A stretch of 64,000 bases of DNA from Curtobacterium sp. 9128. GTDB lineage: Bacteria; Actinomycetota; Actinomycetes; Actinomycetales; Microbacteriaceae. The notes under the pieces are model-generated. The model had not been told where the DNA came from, did no database searches, and worked only from the letters and a program-made list of their open reading frames with translations. Position 1 is the stretch's first letter, and each line of letters opens with the position of its first letter. Shown piece after piece: positions 35,275 through 44,990 of this stretch. A program made the position numbers and the translations under genes. The stretch covers positions 868,001-932,000 of the forward strand of contig NZ_LT576451.1 in the NCBI RefSeq assembly GCF_900086645.1, written 5' to 3'.

Positions 35275-35997
35275 ATGAACACCAACCGATCCGAGGACGA
35301 CCTCGGGACCCCGATCCACGACCGCACGGCGGCTGCTGAAGGCCACGAGGTGCACCCGGGAGTGACGGTGCCGTCGTGGTCGAACGCCACGCCGGTGCCG
35401 CCCGCTGCCACTCCGACTCCTGTTCCGGCTCCTGCTGGTGCTGCTTCTGGTGGTGCTGCTTCTGGCGGGGGCACTTCTGGCGGGGGCGCTTCCGGCGCCG
35501 GGGACGCCGCGAAGGACGTGGCTGGGGATGCGAAGGAGAAGGCCGGTGACGTCGCCGGTACGGCGAAGGAGCAGGCGTCGAAGGTCGCCTCCGAGGCCGC
35601 CGACCACGCCAAGGAGCTCTACGGACAGGCATCCGAGAACCTCAAGGAGCAGGCGTCGCAGCAGCAGCAGCGTGCCGCAGGCGGCCTCCGGAGTCTCGGC
35701 GAACAGCTCGGGCACATGGCCGAGAAGGACGACGAGCAGGGCATCGCGGCGAAGGTCGTCCGTGACCTGGCCGGGAGGGCGACCTCGGTCGCCGGGTACC
35801 TCGACGACCGTGACCCCGGTTCCCTCCTCGGCGAGGTGAAGTCGTTCGCCGCCAAGCGTCCTGCGACCTTCATCGCGATCGCGGCAGGCGCGGGGATCCT
35901 CGCGGGCCGCCTGACGAAGGCGCTCACCGCGGACGCGAAGCACACCCACGAGGCGGAAGCAGCACGCCACGACCCGACGACGGGGCCGACGGCATGA
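35275..35997 (+). CDS. Hypothetical protein with LEA-like helix and membrane anchor
   Basis: A 240-residue protein. An acidic start is followed by a Pro/Ala/Gly/Ser low-complexity linker with internal DNA repeats (GGTGCTGCTTCTG-like units, about 35431-35490). A long amphipathic Ala/Lys/Glu helix (about 75-130) with KDVAGDAKEKAGDVAGTAKE resembles LEA/CsbD-type stress proteins. One hydrophobic segment (PATFIAIAAGAGILAGRL, about 198-215) lies near the C-terminus. GGGAGG precedes the ATG. It begins a three-gene unit with overlapping stops and starts; the general look is of an envelope/stress cluster common in actinobacteria. Confidence 0.75.
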   Translation: MNTNRSEDDLGTPIHDRTAAAEGHEVHPGVTVPSWSNATPVPPAATPTPVPAPAGAASGGAASGGGTSGGGASGAGDAAKDVAGDAKEKAGDVAGTAKEQASKVASEAADHAKELYGQASENLKEQASQQQQRAAGGLRSLGEQLGHMAEKDDEQGIAAKVVRDLAGRATSVAGYLDDRDPGSLLGEVKSFAAKRPATFIAIAAGAGILAGRLTKALTADAKHTHEAEAARHDPTTGPTA

Positions 35998-36428
35998 GCC
36001 ACTCCGGTGCGCTCCCGACCGACGAGCCGTCTCCGGGGGAACGCGCGGCGAGCACGCCGCTCGGCACGCTGCTGTCCGACGCCACCCGCGACCTGTCGGA
36101 GCTGTTCCGGCAGGAGGTCGCTCTGGCCAAGGCCGAACTCACCGAGTCCGGGAAGAAGGCGGCCAAGGGTGCCGGCCTGCTGAGCGGTGCCGGCGTGGCC
36201 GGTCTGTTCGCGCTCCTGTTCCTGACGATCGCGGCCTGGTGGGGCCTCGGGTACCTGATCGGCAACGCCTGGTCGGGCCTCGTCGTCGCCGTCGTCTACG
36301 CGATCGTCGCCGCCGTGCTGGCGCTGCGGGGACGCAAGGAACTGAAGACCATCACGGGCGCGCCGCAGACGGTCGCCACCGCCAAGGAAGTCCCCGAAGC
36401 ACTGAAGCCCAACCGGAGGAAGCCATGA
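35994..36428 (+). CDS. Phage holin-superfamily III (DUF1469) membrane protein
   Basis: A 144-residue protein. An N-terminal amphipathic helix DLSELFRQEVALAKAELTE (about 31-49) is the hallmark of DUF1469, followed by two transmembrane helices (about 60-82 and 90-112). Despite the holin name, these are chromosomal genes of unknown function, often next to DUF3618. Its ATG overlaps the preceding stop (ATGA), and its own stop overlaps the next ATG. Confidence 0.87.
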   Translation: MSHSGALPTDEPSPGERAASTPLGTLLSDATRDLSELFRQEVALAKAELTESGKKAAKGAGLLSGAGVAGLFALLFLTIAAWWGLGYLIGNAWSGLVVAVVYAIVAAVLALRGRKELKTITGAPQTVATAKEVPEALKPNRRKP

Positions 36429-36997
36429 GCACCCCAGACGAGATCCGCGCCGAGATCGAGCGCACCAGAGGGGACCTCGGCTCCGACGTCGACGCCCTCG
36501 CCGACAAGGTCAGCCCGTCGTCGATCGCCCACCGACAGTCCGAGAAGGTGAAGACGCGTTTCCAGGGCGTCCGCGACTCGGTGATGGGGGCTGCCGACTC
36601 CGCTCGGTCGAGTGCGTCCGAGAGTGCCTCCGGCGCTGCCGACTCGGCGAAGGGAGCCGTGCGCCAGGCTTCCGGCACGGCGAAGGGCAACCCGCTCGCC
36701 GTCGGGCTCATCGCCTTCGGGGCCGGGTGGCTCGTCTCGGCGCTGCTGCCGTCGACGGACCGCGAGGAGGAGCTCGCGAGCGAGGTCAAGGAACGCTCCA
36801 AGCCGCTCGTCGACGAGGTGAAGGAGCAGGCGCAGGACGCCGGCTCGCAGCTCGGTGACGCGGCGAAGGGGCACGTGTCGGACCTGAAGGACTCTGCGCA
36901 GCACGCGGCGCAGACGGTGAAGGACGAGGCGCAGGGGGCGGCGTCCGACGTGCGCGACCACGCGCAGTCGGCCACTGAGGACGTGCGCGGGGCCTGA
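36425..36997 (+). CDS. DUF3618 family membrane protein
   Basis: A 190-residue protein. The first 30 residues (STPDEIRAEIERTRGDLGSD) match DUF3618. A short hydrophobic helix (PLAVGLIAFGAGWLVSALL, about 89-107) separates two Ala/Ser/Lys/Asp-rich amphipathic stretches that look like LEA-type helices. It is translationally coupled to the DUF1469 gene. The trio probably forms or coats a membrane structure; no function is established. Confidence 0.85.
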   Translation: MSTPDEIRAEIERTRGDLGSDVDALADKVSPSSIAHRQSEKVKTRFQGVRDSVMGAADSARSSASESASGAADSAKGAVRQASGTAKGNPLAVGLIAFGAGWLVSALLPSTDREEELASEVKERSKPLVDEVKEQAQDAGSQLGDAAKGHVSDLKDSAQHAAQTVKDEAQGAASDVRDHAQSATEDVRGA

Positions 36998-37025
36998 CGG
37001 TCTCGTTGCGGGCGGACGGTGTCGT

Positions 37026-37050
37026 GCCGGCCGCCAGGATGGCGGTCGGC
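37026..37050. terminator. Hairpin between convergent genes
   Basis: GCCGGCCGCC (37026-37035) pairs with GGCGGTCGGC (37041-37050) with one G:T. GTGCCGGCCGCC recurs at 37054-37065 and offers an alternative partner. Confidence 0.5.
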
Positions 37051-37082
37051 GTGGTGCCGGCCGCCTTCCGCGTACGTTCGGG

Positions 37083-37754
37083 TCAGAACACGTGTGCCAT
37101 GACGTCGTCCAGGAGTCCCGACGTGGGGACGTTCGCCTGGCTGATGTGGATCGCGATGTCACCACGGGTGAAGTAGGTCACACCCGTCTCGACGCCGTAC
37201 TGGTTGTCGGTGCTGATCCGTTGGCACCGGTAGCCCTCGGCGAGGTGCTCGCACTGGAAGCCCTGCAGGCCCTGCAGCACGGCGAACGCCTTCGACGAGT
37301 CGACCACCTGCACGGCGATCGTCACGTTCGTGATGTCCGCTCGGGGGTCGCGCCAGACGCAGTAGAGGCGCTTGCCGTCGGGCTGCAGCACCGGCGTGAA
37401 CACCGACTTCGGGATCTCGACGGGATCGCCGACGACCGCGGGGTCGTTGAGCGGCGCGCGGAGGAACGAGTCCTTCCACTTGCTCGTGGTGATGAGTCCG
37501 TCGCACGTGTCCGGGACCGTGCCGCCGTCGTAGTCGACCCCCGGGACCGGCGTGATCGTCGAGGTCGGGCGCGGGGTGGTGCTCGTGCTCGGACCCGGTG
37601 TCGTGCTAGTGCTGGGGGCCGGTGTCGTGCTCGGTGTCGTACTCGCGCTCGGCGTCGGGTCCGGGGTGGTGTTCCCGGTGCAGCCGCTGAGCAGCGTCGC
37701 CGTCACTGCCAGCGCGATCGCGATCCCCGCGGCGCGCCGTCGTGCGTTCCCCAT
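37083..37754 (-). CDS. Lipoprotein of unknown function
   Basis: A 223-residue protein. The signal peptide IAIALAVTATLLSGC ends in a lipobox LLSGC, so it is lipid-anchored outside. A Thr/Pro/Ser-rich linker (about 26-70) with STTP/TSTTPGP repeats follows, and then a globular domain of about 150 residues with three to four Cys (PDTCDGL, LYCVWRD, FQCEHLAEGYRCQ). The domain is reminiscent of small actinobacterial DUF3558-like lipoproteins, but I cannot confirm this. A GGGGAG Shine-Dalgarno lies before the ATG. It is convergent with the DUF3618 gene. Confidence 0.75.
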   Translation of the reverse strand: MGNARRRAAGIAIALAVTATLLSGCTGNTTPDPTPSASTTPSTTPAPSTSTTPGPSTSTTPRPTSTITPVPGVDYDGGTVPDTCDGLITTSKWKDSFLRAPLNDPAVVGDPVEIPKSVFTPVLQPDGKRLYCVWRDPRADITNVTIAVQVVDSSKAFAVLQGLQGFQCEHLAEGYRCQRISTDNQYGVETGVTYFTRGDIAIHISQANVPTSGLLDDVMAHVF

Positions 37755-37896
37755 CGTGTGCTCCCCTCCGCTCCCCGAATCTACGGACGTCGCGCCTGGT
37801 GTGCGGTTGCTGTTCGATCACGATGCGGTCCTCGACGTGGTGGTCGCCGGCACGACGCCCCGGAGGGTGTTCGGCGCCAGGCGATACGGTCGGGGC

Positions 37897-38325
37897 ATGG
37901 ACTCGCCCGATGACCTCGCCGACGAACTCCGGGAGTCGATCGGGCGGATCGTCCGTGCGACCCGCGGCAAGGTCGACACGATCCCGCCGGCGCACTCGGC
38001 GACGCTCGGGCTGCTCGACCGGCAGGGTGCCATGACGATCGCCGACCTCGCCCGCAAGCGCGGGGTGAAGCACCAGGGGCAGTCCCGCACGATCGGCGAG
38101 CTCGAGGAACGCGGGCTGGTCGTACGGGAGACCTCGGCCGAGGACCGCCGGGTGTCGGTGATCGGCATCACCCCGACCGGACGCGACGTGGTGCTGCGGG
38201 ACCGACGGGCGCGGGCGGACTGGCTCGCCACGGCGATCGCGGAGGACCTGTCGGCCGACGAACGGGAGATGCTCGCCCGGATGCCGCCGTTGCTCCACCG
38301 GATCGCCCGGCGCGTCGAGGAGTGA
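37897..38325 (+). CDS. MarR-family transcriptional regulator
   Basis: A 142-residue winged-helix protein. The recognition region reads GAMTIADLARKRGVKHQGQSRTIGELEERGLVVR and the wing AEDRRVSVIGITPTGRDVV (DxR motif of MarR). These proteins bind small phenolics or oxidants and repress efflux or stress genes. A TACGGT hexamer sits exactly 6 nt before the ATG. No dedicated target is adjacent; the HAD gene follows 72 bases later on the same strand. Confidence 0.9.
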   Translation: MDSPDDLADELRESIGRIVRATRGKVDTIPPAHSATLGLLDRQGAMTIADLARKRGVKHQGQSRTIGELEERGLVVRETSAEDRRVSVIGITPTGRDVVLRDRRARADWLATAIAEDLSADEREMLARMPPLLHRIARRVEE

Positions 38326-38397
38326 CGACCACGGCGCACCGGTGACACGTCGTCGCGGACTGAGCCGGTGCAGAGGCGGGCAGAGTTGCCTGGGCTG

Positions 38398-39099
38398 ATG
38401 TCTGCCGACCCCAGCACCGCTGTCCTGTTCGACATCGACGGGACGCTCGTCGACTCGAACTACGCCCATGTCGACGCGTGGTGGCGGGCGTTCCGCGCCG
38501 TCGACGAGTCCGTCGACGCCTGGCGCATCCACCGCGCGATCGGCATGGACTCCTCCCGCCTGCTCGGGTCGTTGCTCCCCGACGCACCCGACGACGTCCG
38601 CGCGACCGCGAAGCAGTACCACTCCGCGTACTACGCCGAGCAGATGCCACGGTTGCGCACACTGCCCGGAGCCGGCGAACTGTTGCGGGCCGTCGGCTCC
38701 CTGGGGCATGCGGTGGTGCTCGCCACGAGTGCTCCCGCTTCCGAGCTCGTCCGGCTGCGGGAAGTCCTCGACGCCGAGGAGTGGATCACCGCGGTGACCA
38801 GCTCCGAGGACGTCGACGAGGCGAAGCCGGCGCCCGGGATCGTCCAGGTCGCGCTCGACCGGGTCGGGGTCGTCGCGGAGCGGGCGGTCATGGTCGGGGA
38901 CGCGATGTGGGACGTCGAGGCGTCGGCGAGGGTCGGCGTGCCGTGCGTCTCCGTGATGACGGGCGGCATCGGTGGCGACGAACTGCGGCAGGCCGGAGCC
39001 GCTGCCGTGTACGACGACGCGGCAGCGGTCCTGGCGGATCTCGACGGCGGCCCGATCGGCGCGCTCGGATCGCCCGGGTCGATCGGCGGGCGCTCGTGA
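38398..39099 (+). CDS. HAD-superfamily hydrolase (phosphoglycolate phosphatase-like)
   Basis: A 233-residue haloacid dehalogenase-type phosphatase. Motif I is VLFDIDGTLVDSN (nucleophile Asp), motif II VLATSAPAS, motif III Lys in DEAKPAPG and motif IV MVGDAMWDVEAS. The helical cap lies between residues 20 and 85. It dephosphorylates a small sugar or glycolate phosphate. Its stop overlaps the GTG of the VOC gene (GTGA), so the two are translated together. Confidence 0.9.
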   Translation: MSADPSTAVLFDIDGTLVDSNYAHVDAWWRAFRAVDESVDAWRIHRAIGMDSSRLLGSLLPDAPDDVRATAKQYHSAYYAEQMPRLRTLPGAGELLRAVGSLGHAVVLATSAPASELVRLREVLDAEEWITAVTSSEDVDEAKPAPGIVQVALDRVGVVAERAVMVGDAMWDVEASARVGVPCVSVMTGGIGGDELRQAGAAAVYDDAAAVLADLDGGPIGALGSPGSIGGRS

Positions 39100-39608
39100 C
39101 GGTGCGCGGCGTCGACCACGTCGGGCTCACCGTGCCGGACGTCGACGCGGCGACGACCTTCCTCGTCGAGGCCTTCGACGCGGTCGTGCTCTACGACACG
39201 CTCCCCGCCGACGCGCCGCCGAAGGGCGGCCACGAGACGGACGAGCGACTCGGCGTACCGGACGGTGCCCGCGAGGTCCGCGTCCGGATGCTCGCCCTGC
39301 CCGGCGGGCCCGGCATCGAGCTGTTCGCGTTCGACGGTGCTGCGCAAGGGGCCCCAGCGGTGCCGACGGACCTCGGATGGCAGCACGTCGCGCTGTACGT
39401 CGACGACCTCGACGTGACACTCGACCGGGTCGTGCGTGCCGGCGCCGTCGCGCTCGGTGTACCCCGCCCGCTCCCGGGGCCCGAGGAGGGTGCCCGGAAC
39501 CGGTTCGTCTACGTCCGGACACCGTGGGGGAGCACCGTCGAGCTGCTGACGTACCCCGATCCGCAGCCGTACGAGGCGCACACGGACCGTCGTCGCTGGC
39601 ACCCCTGA
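39096..39608 (+). CDS. VOC-family (glyoxalase/dioxygenase fold) protein
   Basis: A 170-residue protein with two beta-alpha-beta-beta-beta modules. It starts VRGVDHVGLTVPDVDAATTF with a metal-ligand His, has GWQHVALYVDDLDVTLD in the second module and ends with VYVRTPWGSTVELLTYP, where the Glu is the last metal ligand. It may be a lactoylglutathione lyase-like, epimerase-like or dioxygenase-like enzyme. Coupling to a HAD phosphatase gives no specific clue. Confidence 0.85.
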   Translation: MTVRGVDHVGLTVPDVDAATTFLVEAFDAVVLYDTLPADAPPKGGHETDERLGVPDGAREVRVRMLALPGGPGIELFAFDGAAQGAPAVPTDLGWQHVALYVDDLDVTLDRVVRAGAVALGVPRPLPGPEEGARNRFVYVRTPWGSTVELLTYPDPQPYEAHTDRRRWHP

Positions 39609-39659
39609 CCCCGAACCCGCGTTCGGCGGTGTCGTCCGTGCGTGTCAGGATGGTCGATC

Positions 39660-40142
39660 GTGATCACGATCGAACGCGTCGCCTGGGAAGACCCCCGCGG
39701 AGTCGTCCTCCGCGCCCGCATGGACGAGGAGATGCACGAGCGCTACGGGTCGGCAGCCGCCGACGAGGACCCCGCCGTCACCGCCGAGCGCGACCGGTCG
39801 CTCGCCGTCGATCCGGCCACGGTCATCACCTCGGTGCTCGCGATCGACGAGGACGGCGAGGCCGTCGGGCACATCGCGGTCCGTCGGCTCCGTGACGAGG
39901 TCGAGCTCAAGCGCCTCATCGTGCTGTCGTCCGCTCGCGGCAAGGGTGCGGCGACGGCGCTGCTCGACGAATGTGAACACATCGGTCGCGAACACGGTGC
40001 ACGGCGGTTGATCCTGCAGACCGGCAATCGGCAGCCCGACGCCGTCGCCCTGTACGAGAAGACCGGATGGCGCTCGATCCCCGTGTACGAGCCGTACGCG
40101 GCGACGATGCCGTGGTCGTTCTGCTTCGACAAGGCGTTGTAG
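39660..40142 (+). CDS. GNAT-family N-acetyltransferase
   Basis: A protein of about 160 residues from GTG 39660; GTG 39642 is an alternative. The acetyl-CoA-binding core reads VELKRLIVLSSARGKGAATALLDECEHIG (motif A R/Q-x-x-G-x-G/A is RGKGAA) and is followed by RLILQTGNRQPDAVALYEKTGW, a standard motif B. The acceptor is unknown. The next gene, a TetR regulator, begins 46 bases downstream behind its operator. Confidence 0.88.
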   Translation: MITIERVAWEDPRGVVLRARMDEEMHERYGSAAADEDPAVTAERDRSLAVDPATVITSVLAIDEDGEAVGHIAVRRLRDEVELKRLIVLSSARGKGAATALLDECEHIGREHGARRLILQTGNRQPDAVALYEKTGWRSIPVYEPYAATMPWSFCFDKAL

Positions 40143-40152
40143 CACCTCCCGT

Positions 40153-42503
<2,351 letters not shown>

Positions 42504-42508
42504 ACGCC

Positions 42509-42572
42509 CACCCCACGACGGACGGGAGGCACGGTGCCAGCTGGCACCGTGCCTCCCGTCCGTCGTGGGGTG
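42509..42572. terminator. 64-base perfect palindrome acting as terminator
   Basis: Both halves (42509-42540 and 42541-42572) are exact complements with no central loop. The arms contain GGACGGGAGGC, the motif shared by other hairpins in the window. It lies 6 bases after the DHA2 exporter stop. Confidence 0.8.
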
Positions 42573-42600
42573 CGTTCCGGGCCGTGCGCCGGTCCGCGTG

Positions 42601-42778
42601 CTTGTTGCGCGTGCAAGTAGCCCTGGTTCCCGCACTTGTTGCGTGTGCAAGGAGCGACACTGTCGATGTCGTACGACAGCGACGCTGTCGCTCCCGGGCG
42701 CGTGCAACTGTTGCGCGTGCAAGGGGCGACAGGATCGTTGTCGTACGACAGCGAGCATGTCGTTCCGAGTCGGCAACC
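42601..42778 (+). repeat. Tandem 72-bp hairpin repeats
   Basis: Two full units (42635-42706 and 42707-42778) and a partial first one (42601-42634). Each unit begins with a CTTGTTGCGCGTGCAAG-like dyad and has the palindrome TGTCGTACGACA at its centre (42667-42678, 42739-42750). Outer arms are GGAGCGACA/TGTCGCTCC in unit 1; in unit 2 GGGGCGACA/TGTCGTTCC would still pair as RNA through G:U. It is non-coding and lies between the exporter and LacI genes. Confidence 0.75.
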
Positions 42779-42841
42779 GCTCCCGCCTCCCGCCTCCCGC
42801 CGCCCGCCGCCCGCTGCCCGCCAGCCCTGCACCCGCCCGCG
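42779..42841. repeat. C/G-rich short tandem repeat
   Basis: A run of CCCGCCT/CCCGCCG/CCCGCTG heptamers (about 42782-42822) just downstream of the LacI stop. It is probably slippage-prone low-complexity DNA; no function is visible. Confidence 0.5.
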
Positions 42842-43840
42842 TCAGCCGCCCGTACTCGCGCGCGGTACCAGGCGCGTCGGGAGTGACGGGGCCGGCGCCT
42901 CCGTGCCGTCGAGCGTCGCGAGCAGCCGGAGCGCTGCGGCACGTCCGAGTTCCGCCCCCGGCAGTGCCACGCTCGTGAGCGCGGGCGCGGTGACCGAGGA
43001 CGACGGCAGGTCGTCGAAGCCCGCGACGGCGAGTGTGCCCGGGACTGCGACGCCACGGGACGCAGCGACCCGCAGCACCCCGTACGCCAGCGTGTCGGCT
43101 GCGGCCACGACGGCCGTCACGCCGGAGTCGAGCCACGCGTCGAGGACGCCGGACACCGCGGTCGTGGCGGCCTCGATCGTCAGGTCGGCACTCGCGGGGA
43201 GGTCCGACACGGTGATGCCCGCGGCGGCGCACGCGTCCTCGAACAGGGTGCGGCGCACGGCGAAGGTCGTCGCGCGCGAGGTGCCGTCGAGGTAACCGAC
43301 ACGCCGGTGCCCCGCGTCGGCGAGGTGCGAGACGAGCGCCGAGACCCCGGGGGACAGGTCGTAGTTGACGGCTCCTGGGCCTCCCGGCGCGTCGAGGAGC
43401 ACGACGGGCACACCGGCCGACATCGACTCGCCGGCTGCCGGGGCGTCGACGAGGATCCCCGCTGGCCGGAGCCGCTCGAAGCGCCGGACATCGGCGTCGA
43501 CGGGTTGCTCGCCGCGCTCGGTCACCGACAGCACGAGCTGGAACCGGTCGCCGATGGTGTCCCGGACGCCGCGGATGACCTCGGCGAAGAACGGGTTCGA
43601 CAGGTCGGGGGCGATGAGCACGACGAGGTCGCCGCTGCCTCGCGCGAGGGAGCTGGCGGCGTGGTCGACGACGTACCCGAGCTCCTCGACGGCATCGCGG
43701 ACCCTGGTGGCGATCGGCACGGAGACACGGCCGCGGTCCTTGCCGTTCACGACGAGCGACACCGTGGCGATGCTGGTGCCGGCGCGTTCGGCGACCATCG
43801 CGGCGGTGACGCGACGAGGGGTCCCGGAGGATGCTGGCAC
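42842..43840 (-). CDS. LacI-family transcriptional repressor of the nucleoside operon
   Basis: A 332-residue regulator. The LacI helix-turn-helix (RVTAAMVAERAGTSIATVSLVVNGKDR) is at about residues 9-35 and the hinge follows. The periplasmic-binding-protein-like core (about 65-330) contains VVLIAPDLSNPFFAEVIRGV and GFDDLPSSSVTAPALTSV. Ribose, ribonucleosides or their phosphates are likely effectors, because the divergent operon encodes a nucleoside hydrolase and ribokinase. GTG 43840 has TAGCAT exactly 6 nt upstream, a leaderless pattern. Two LacI-type operators lie between it and the operon. Confidence 0.92.
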   Translation of the reverse strand: MPASSGTPRRVTAAMVAERAGTSIATVSLVVNGKDRGRVSVPIATRVRDAVEELGYVVDHAASSLARGSGDLVVLIAPDLSNPFFAEVIRGVRDTIGDRFQLVLSVTERGEQPVDADVRRFERLRPAGILVDAPAAGESMSAGVPVVLLDAPGGPGAVNYDLSPGVSALVSHLADAGHRRVGYLDGTSRATTFAVRRTLFEDACAAAGITVSDLPASADLTIEAATTAVSGVLDAWLDSGVTAVVAAADTLAYGVLRVAASRGVAVPGTLAVAGFDDLPSSSVTAPALTSVALPGAELGRAAALRLLATLDGTEAPAPSLPTRLVPRASTGG

Positions 43841-43878
43841 CCGTCGATGCTACCGACCGAGCCCTGCTCGACTTGACG

Positions 43879-43914
43879 TCAAGCGTTTGATGAGGTGTGA
43901 TGTCAAACGCTTGA
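43879..43914. promoter_or_regulatory. Two LacI-type operators
   Basis: TCAAGCGTTTGA (43879-43890) and TCAAACGCTTGA (43903-43914) both match the TCAAnCGnTTGA pattern with a central CG, as bound by LacI-family proteins. Their centres are 24 bp apart, about two helical turns, suiting cooperative binding. Confidence 0.85.
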
Positions 43915-43989
43915 CGCGGAGTGCATGGCCGCGTCGAGCCACAGCCACCGCCGGCGAGCCCGGCATCCCCGACGAAGTGGAGCGCACAC

Positions 43990-44985
43990 GTGCCGAACGC
44001 GACCAAGCAGAAGATCATCCTCGACTGCGACCCCGGCCACGACGACGCCGTCGCCATCCTGCTGGCACACGGCAACCCCGACATCGAGCTGCTCGCCGTG
44101 ACGACCGTCGTGGGCAACCAGACGCTGCCGAAGGTCACCCGCAACGCCCTCGCTGTCGCCCGCATCGCGGGGATCACCGGCGTGCCGTTCGCCGCCGGTG
44201 CCGACCGGCCGATCCTCCGCGAGATCGAGGTCGCGCAGGACATCCACGGCGAGAGCGGCCTCGACGGGCCGATGCTGCCCGAGCCCTCGTTCGACCTGGA
44301 CGAGCGGCATGCGGTCGACCTCATCATCGAGACCGTCATGGCGCACGAGCCGGGCACCGTCACCCTCGTGCCGACCGGCGGCCTGACGAACATCGCGCTC
44401 GCAGCCCGCAAGGAGCCCCGCATCGTCGAGCGCGTCAAGCAGGTCGTGCTGATGGGCGGCGGCGTGCACGTCGGCAACTGGAGCCCGGTCGCCGAGTTCA
44501 ACATCGTCATCGACCCCGAGGCCGCGTCGATCGTCTTCGACGCCGGCTGGGACGTCGTGATGGTCGGGCTCGACCTCACCCACCAGGCCCTGGCGACGCC
44601 CGAGGTCGCTGCCCGGATCAGCGAGGTCGGCACCGGACCCGCCGCCTTCGTCGGGGAGCTGCTCGACTTCTTCGGCCAGACCTACAAGGACGCGCAGGGC
44701 TTCGACTCCCCGCCGGTCCACGACCCCTGCGCCGTCGCGTACGTCATCGACCCGACGATCGTGCGGGCCGTGAAGGTCCCGATCCACGTCGAGACCCAGG
44801 GCACGCTGACCCTCGGCATGACCGTCGCCGACTTCCGCGCCCCCGCGCCGGAGGACTGCCGCACGAGCGCCGCGATGGAGCTCGACCACGGCCGCTTCTG
44901 GGACCTCGTCGTCGACGCCCTCGAGCGCATCGGCGAGACACCGGACACCGGCTGGACCCCGCGAACCGAGACCCAGAAGGCCTGA
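43990..44985 (+). CDS. Inosine-uridine preferring nucleoside hydrolase
   Basis: A 331-residue enzyme of the IUNH family, which cleaves ribonucleosides to ribose and base. The Ca2+-binding N-terminal cluster LDCDPGHDDAVAILLA is at about residue 10 and the catalytic His region VHDPCAVAYVIDP at about 240; MGGGVHVGNWSPVAEFNI is also typical. GTG 43990 is chosen because it directly precedes the first strand and has GTGGAG upstream. It opens the LacI-controlled operon. Released ribose is then phosphorylated by the ribokinase at the end of the operon. Confidence 0.93.
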   Translation: MPNATKQKIILDCDPGHDDAVAILLAHGNPDIELLAVTTVVGNQTLPKVTRNALAVARIAGITGVPFAAGADRPILREIEVAQDIHGESGLDGPMLPEPSFDLDERHAVDLIIETVMAHEPGTVTLVPTGGLTNIALAARKEPRIVERVKQVVLMGGGVHVGNWSPVAEFNIVIDPEAASIVFDAGWDVVMVGLDLTHQALATPEVAARISEVGTGPAAFVGELLDFFGQTYKDAQGFDSPPVHDPCAVAYVIDPTIVRAVKVPIHVETQGTLTLGMTVADFRAPAPEDCRTSAAMELDHGRFWDLVVDALERIGETPDTGWTPRTETQKA

Positions 44986-44990
44986 CCCCC

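Noticed and set aside
35994-36428. Holin gene as sign of a prophage
   Set aside because: DUF1469 proteins are chromosomal and sit next to DUF3618 in many actinobacteria. No other phage gene is present.
42601-42778. Possible CRISPR array
   Set aside because: Units are 72 bp with internal palindromes and no unique spacers, and there are no cas genes. It fits a tandem hairpin repeat.
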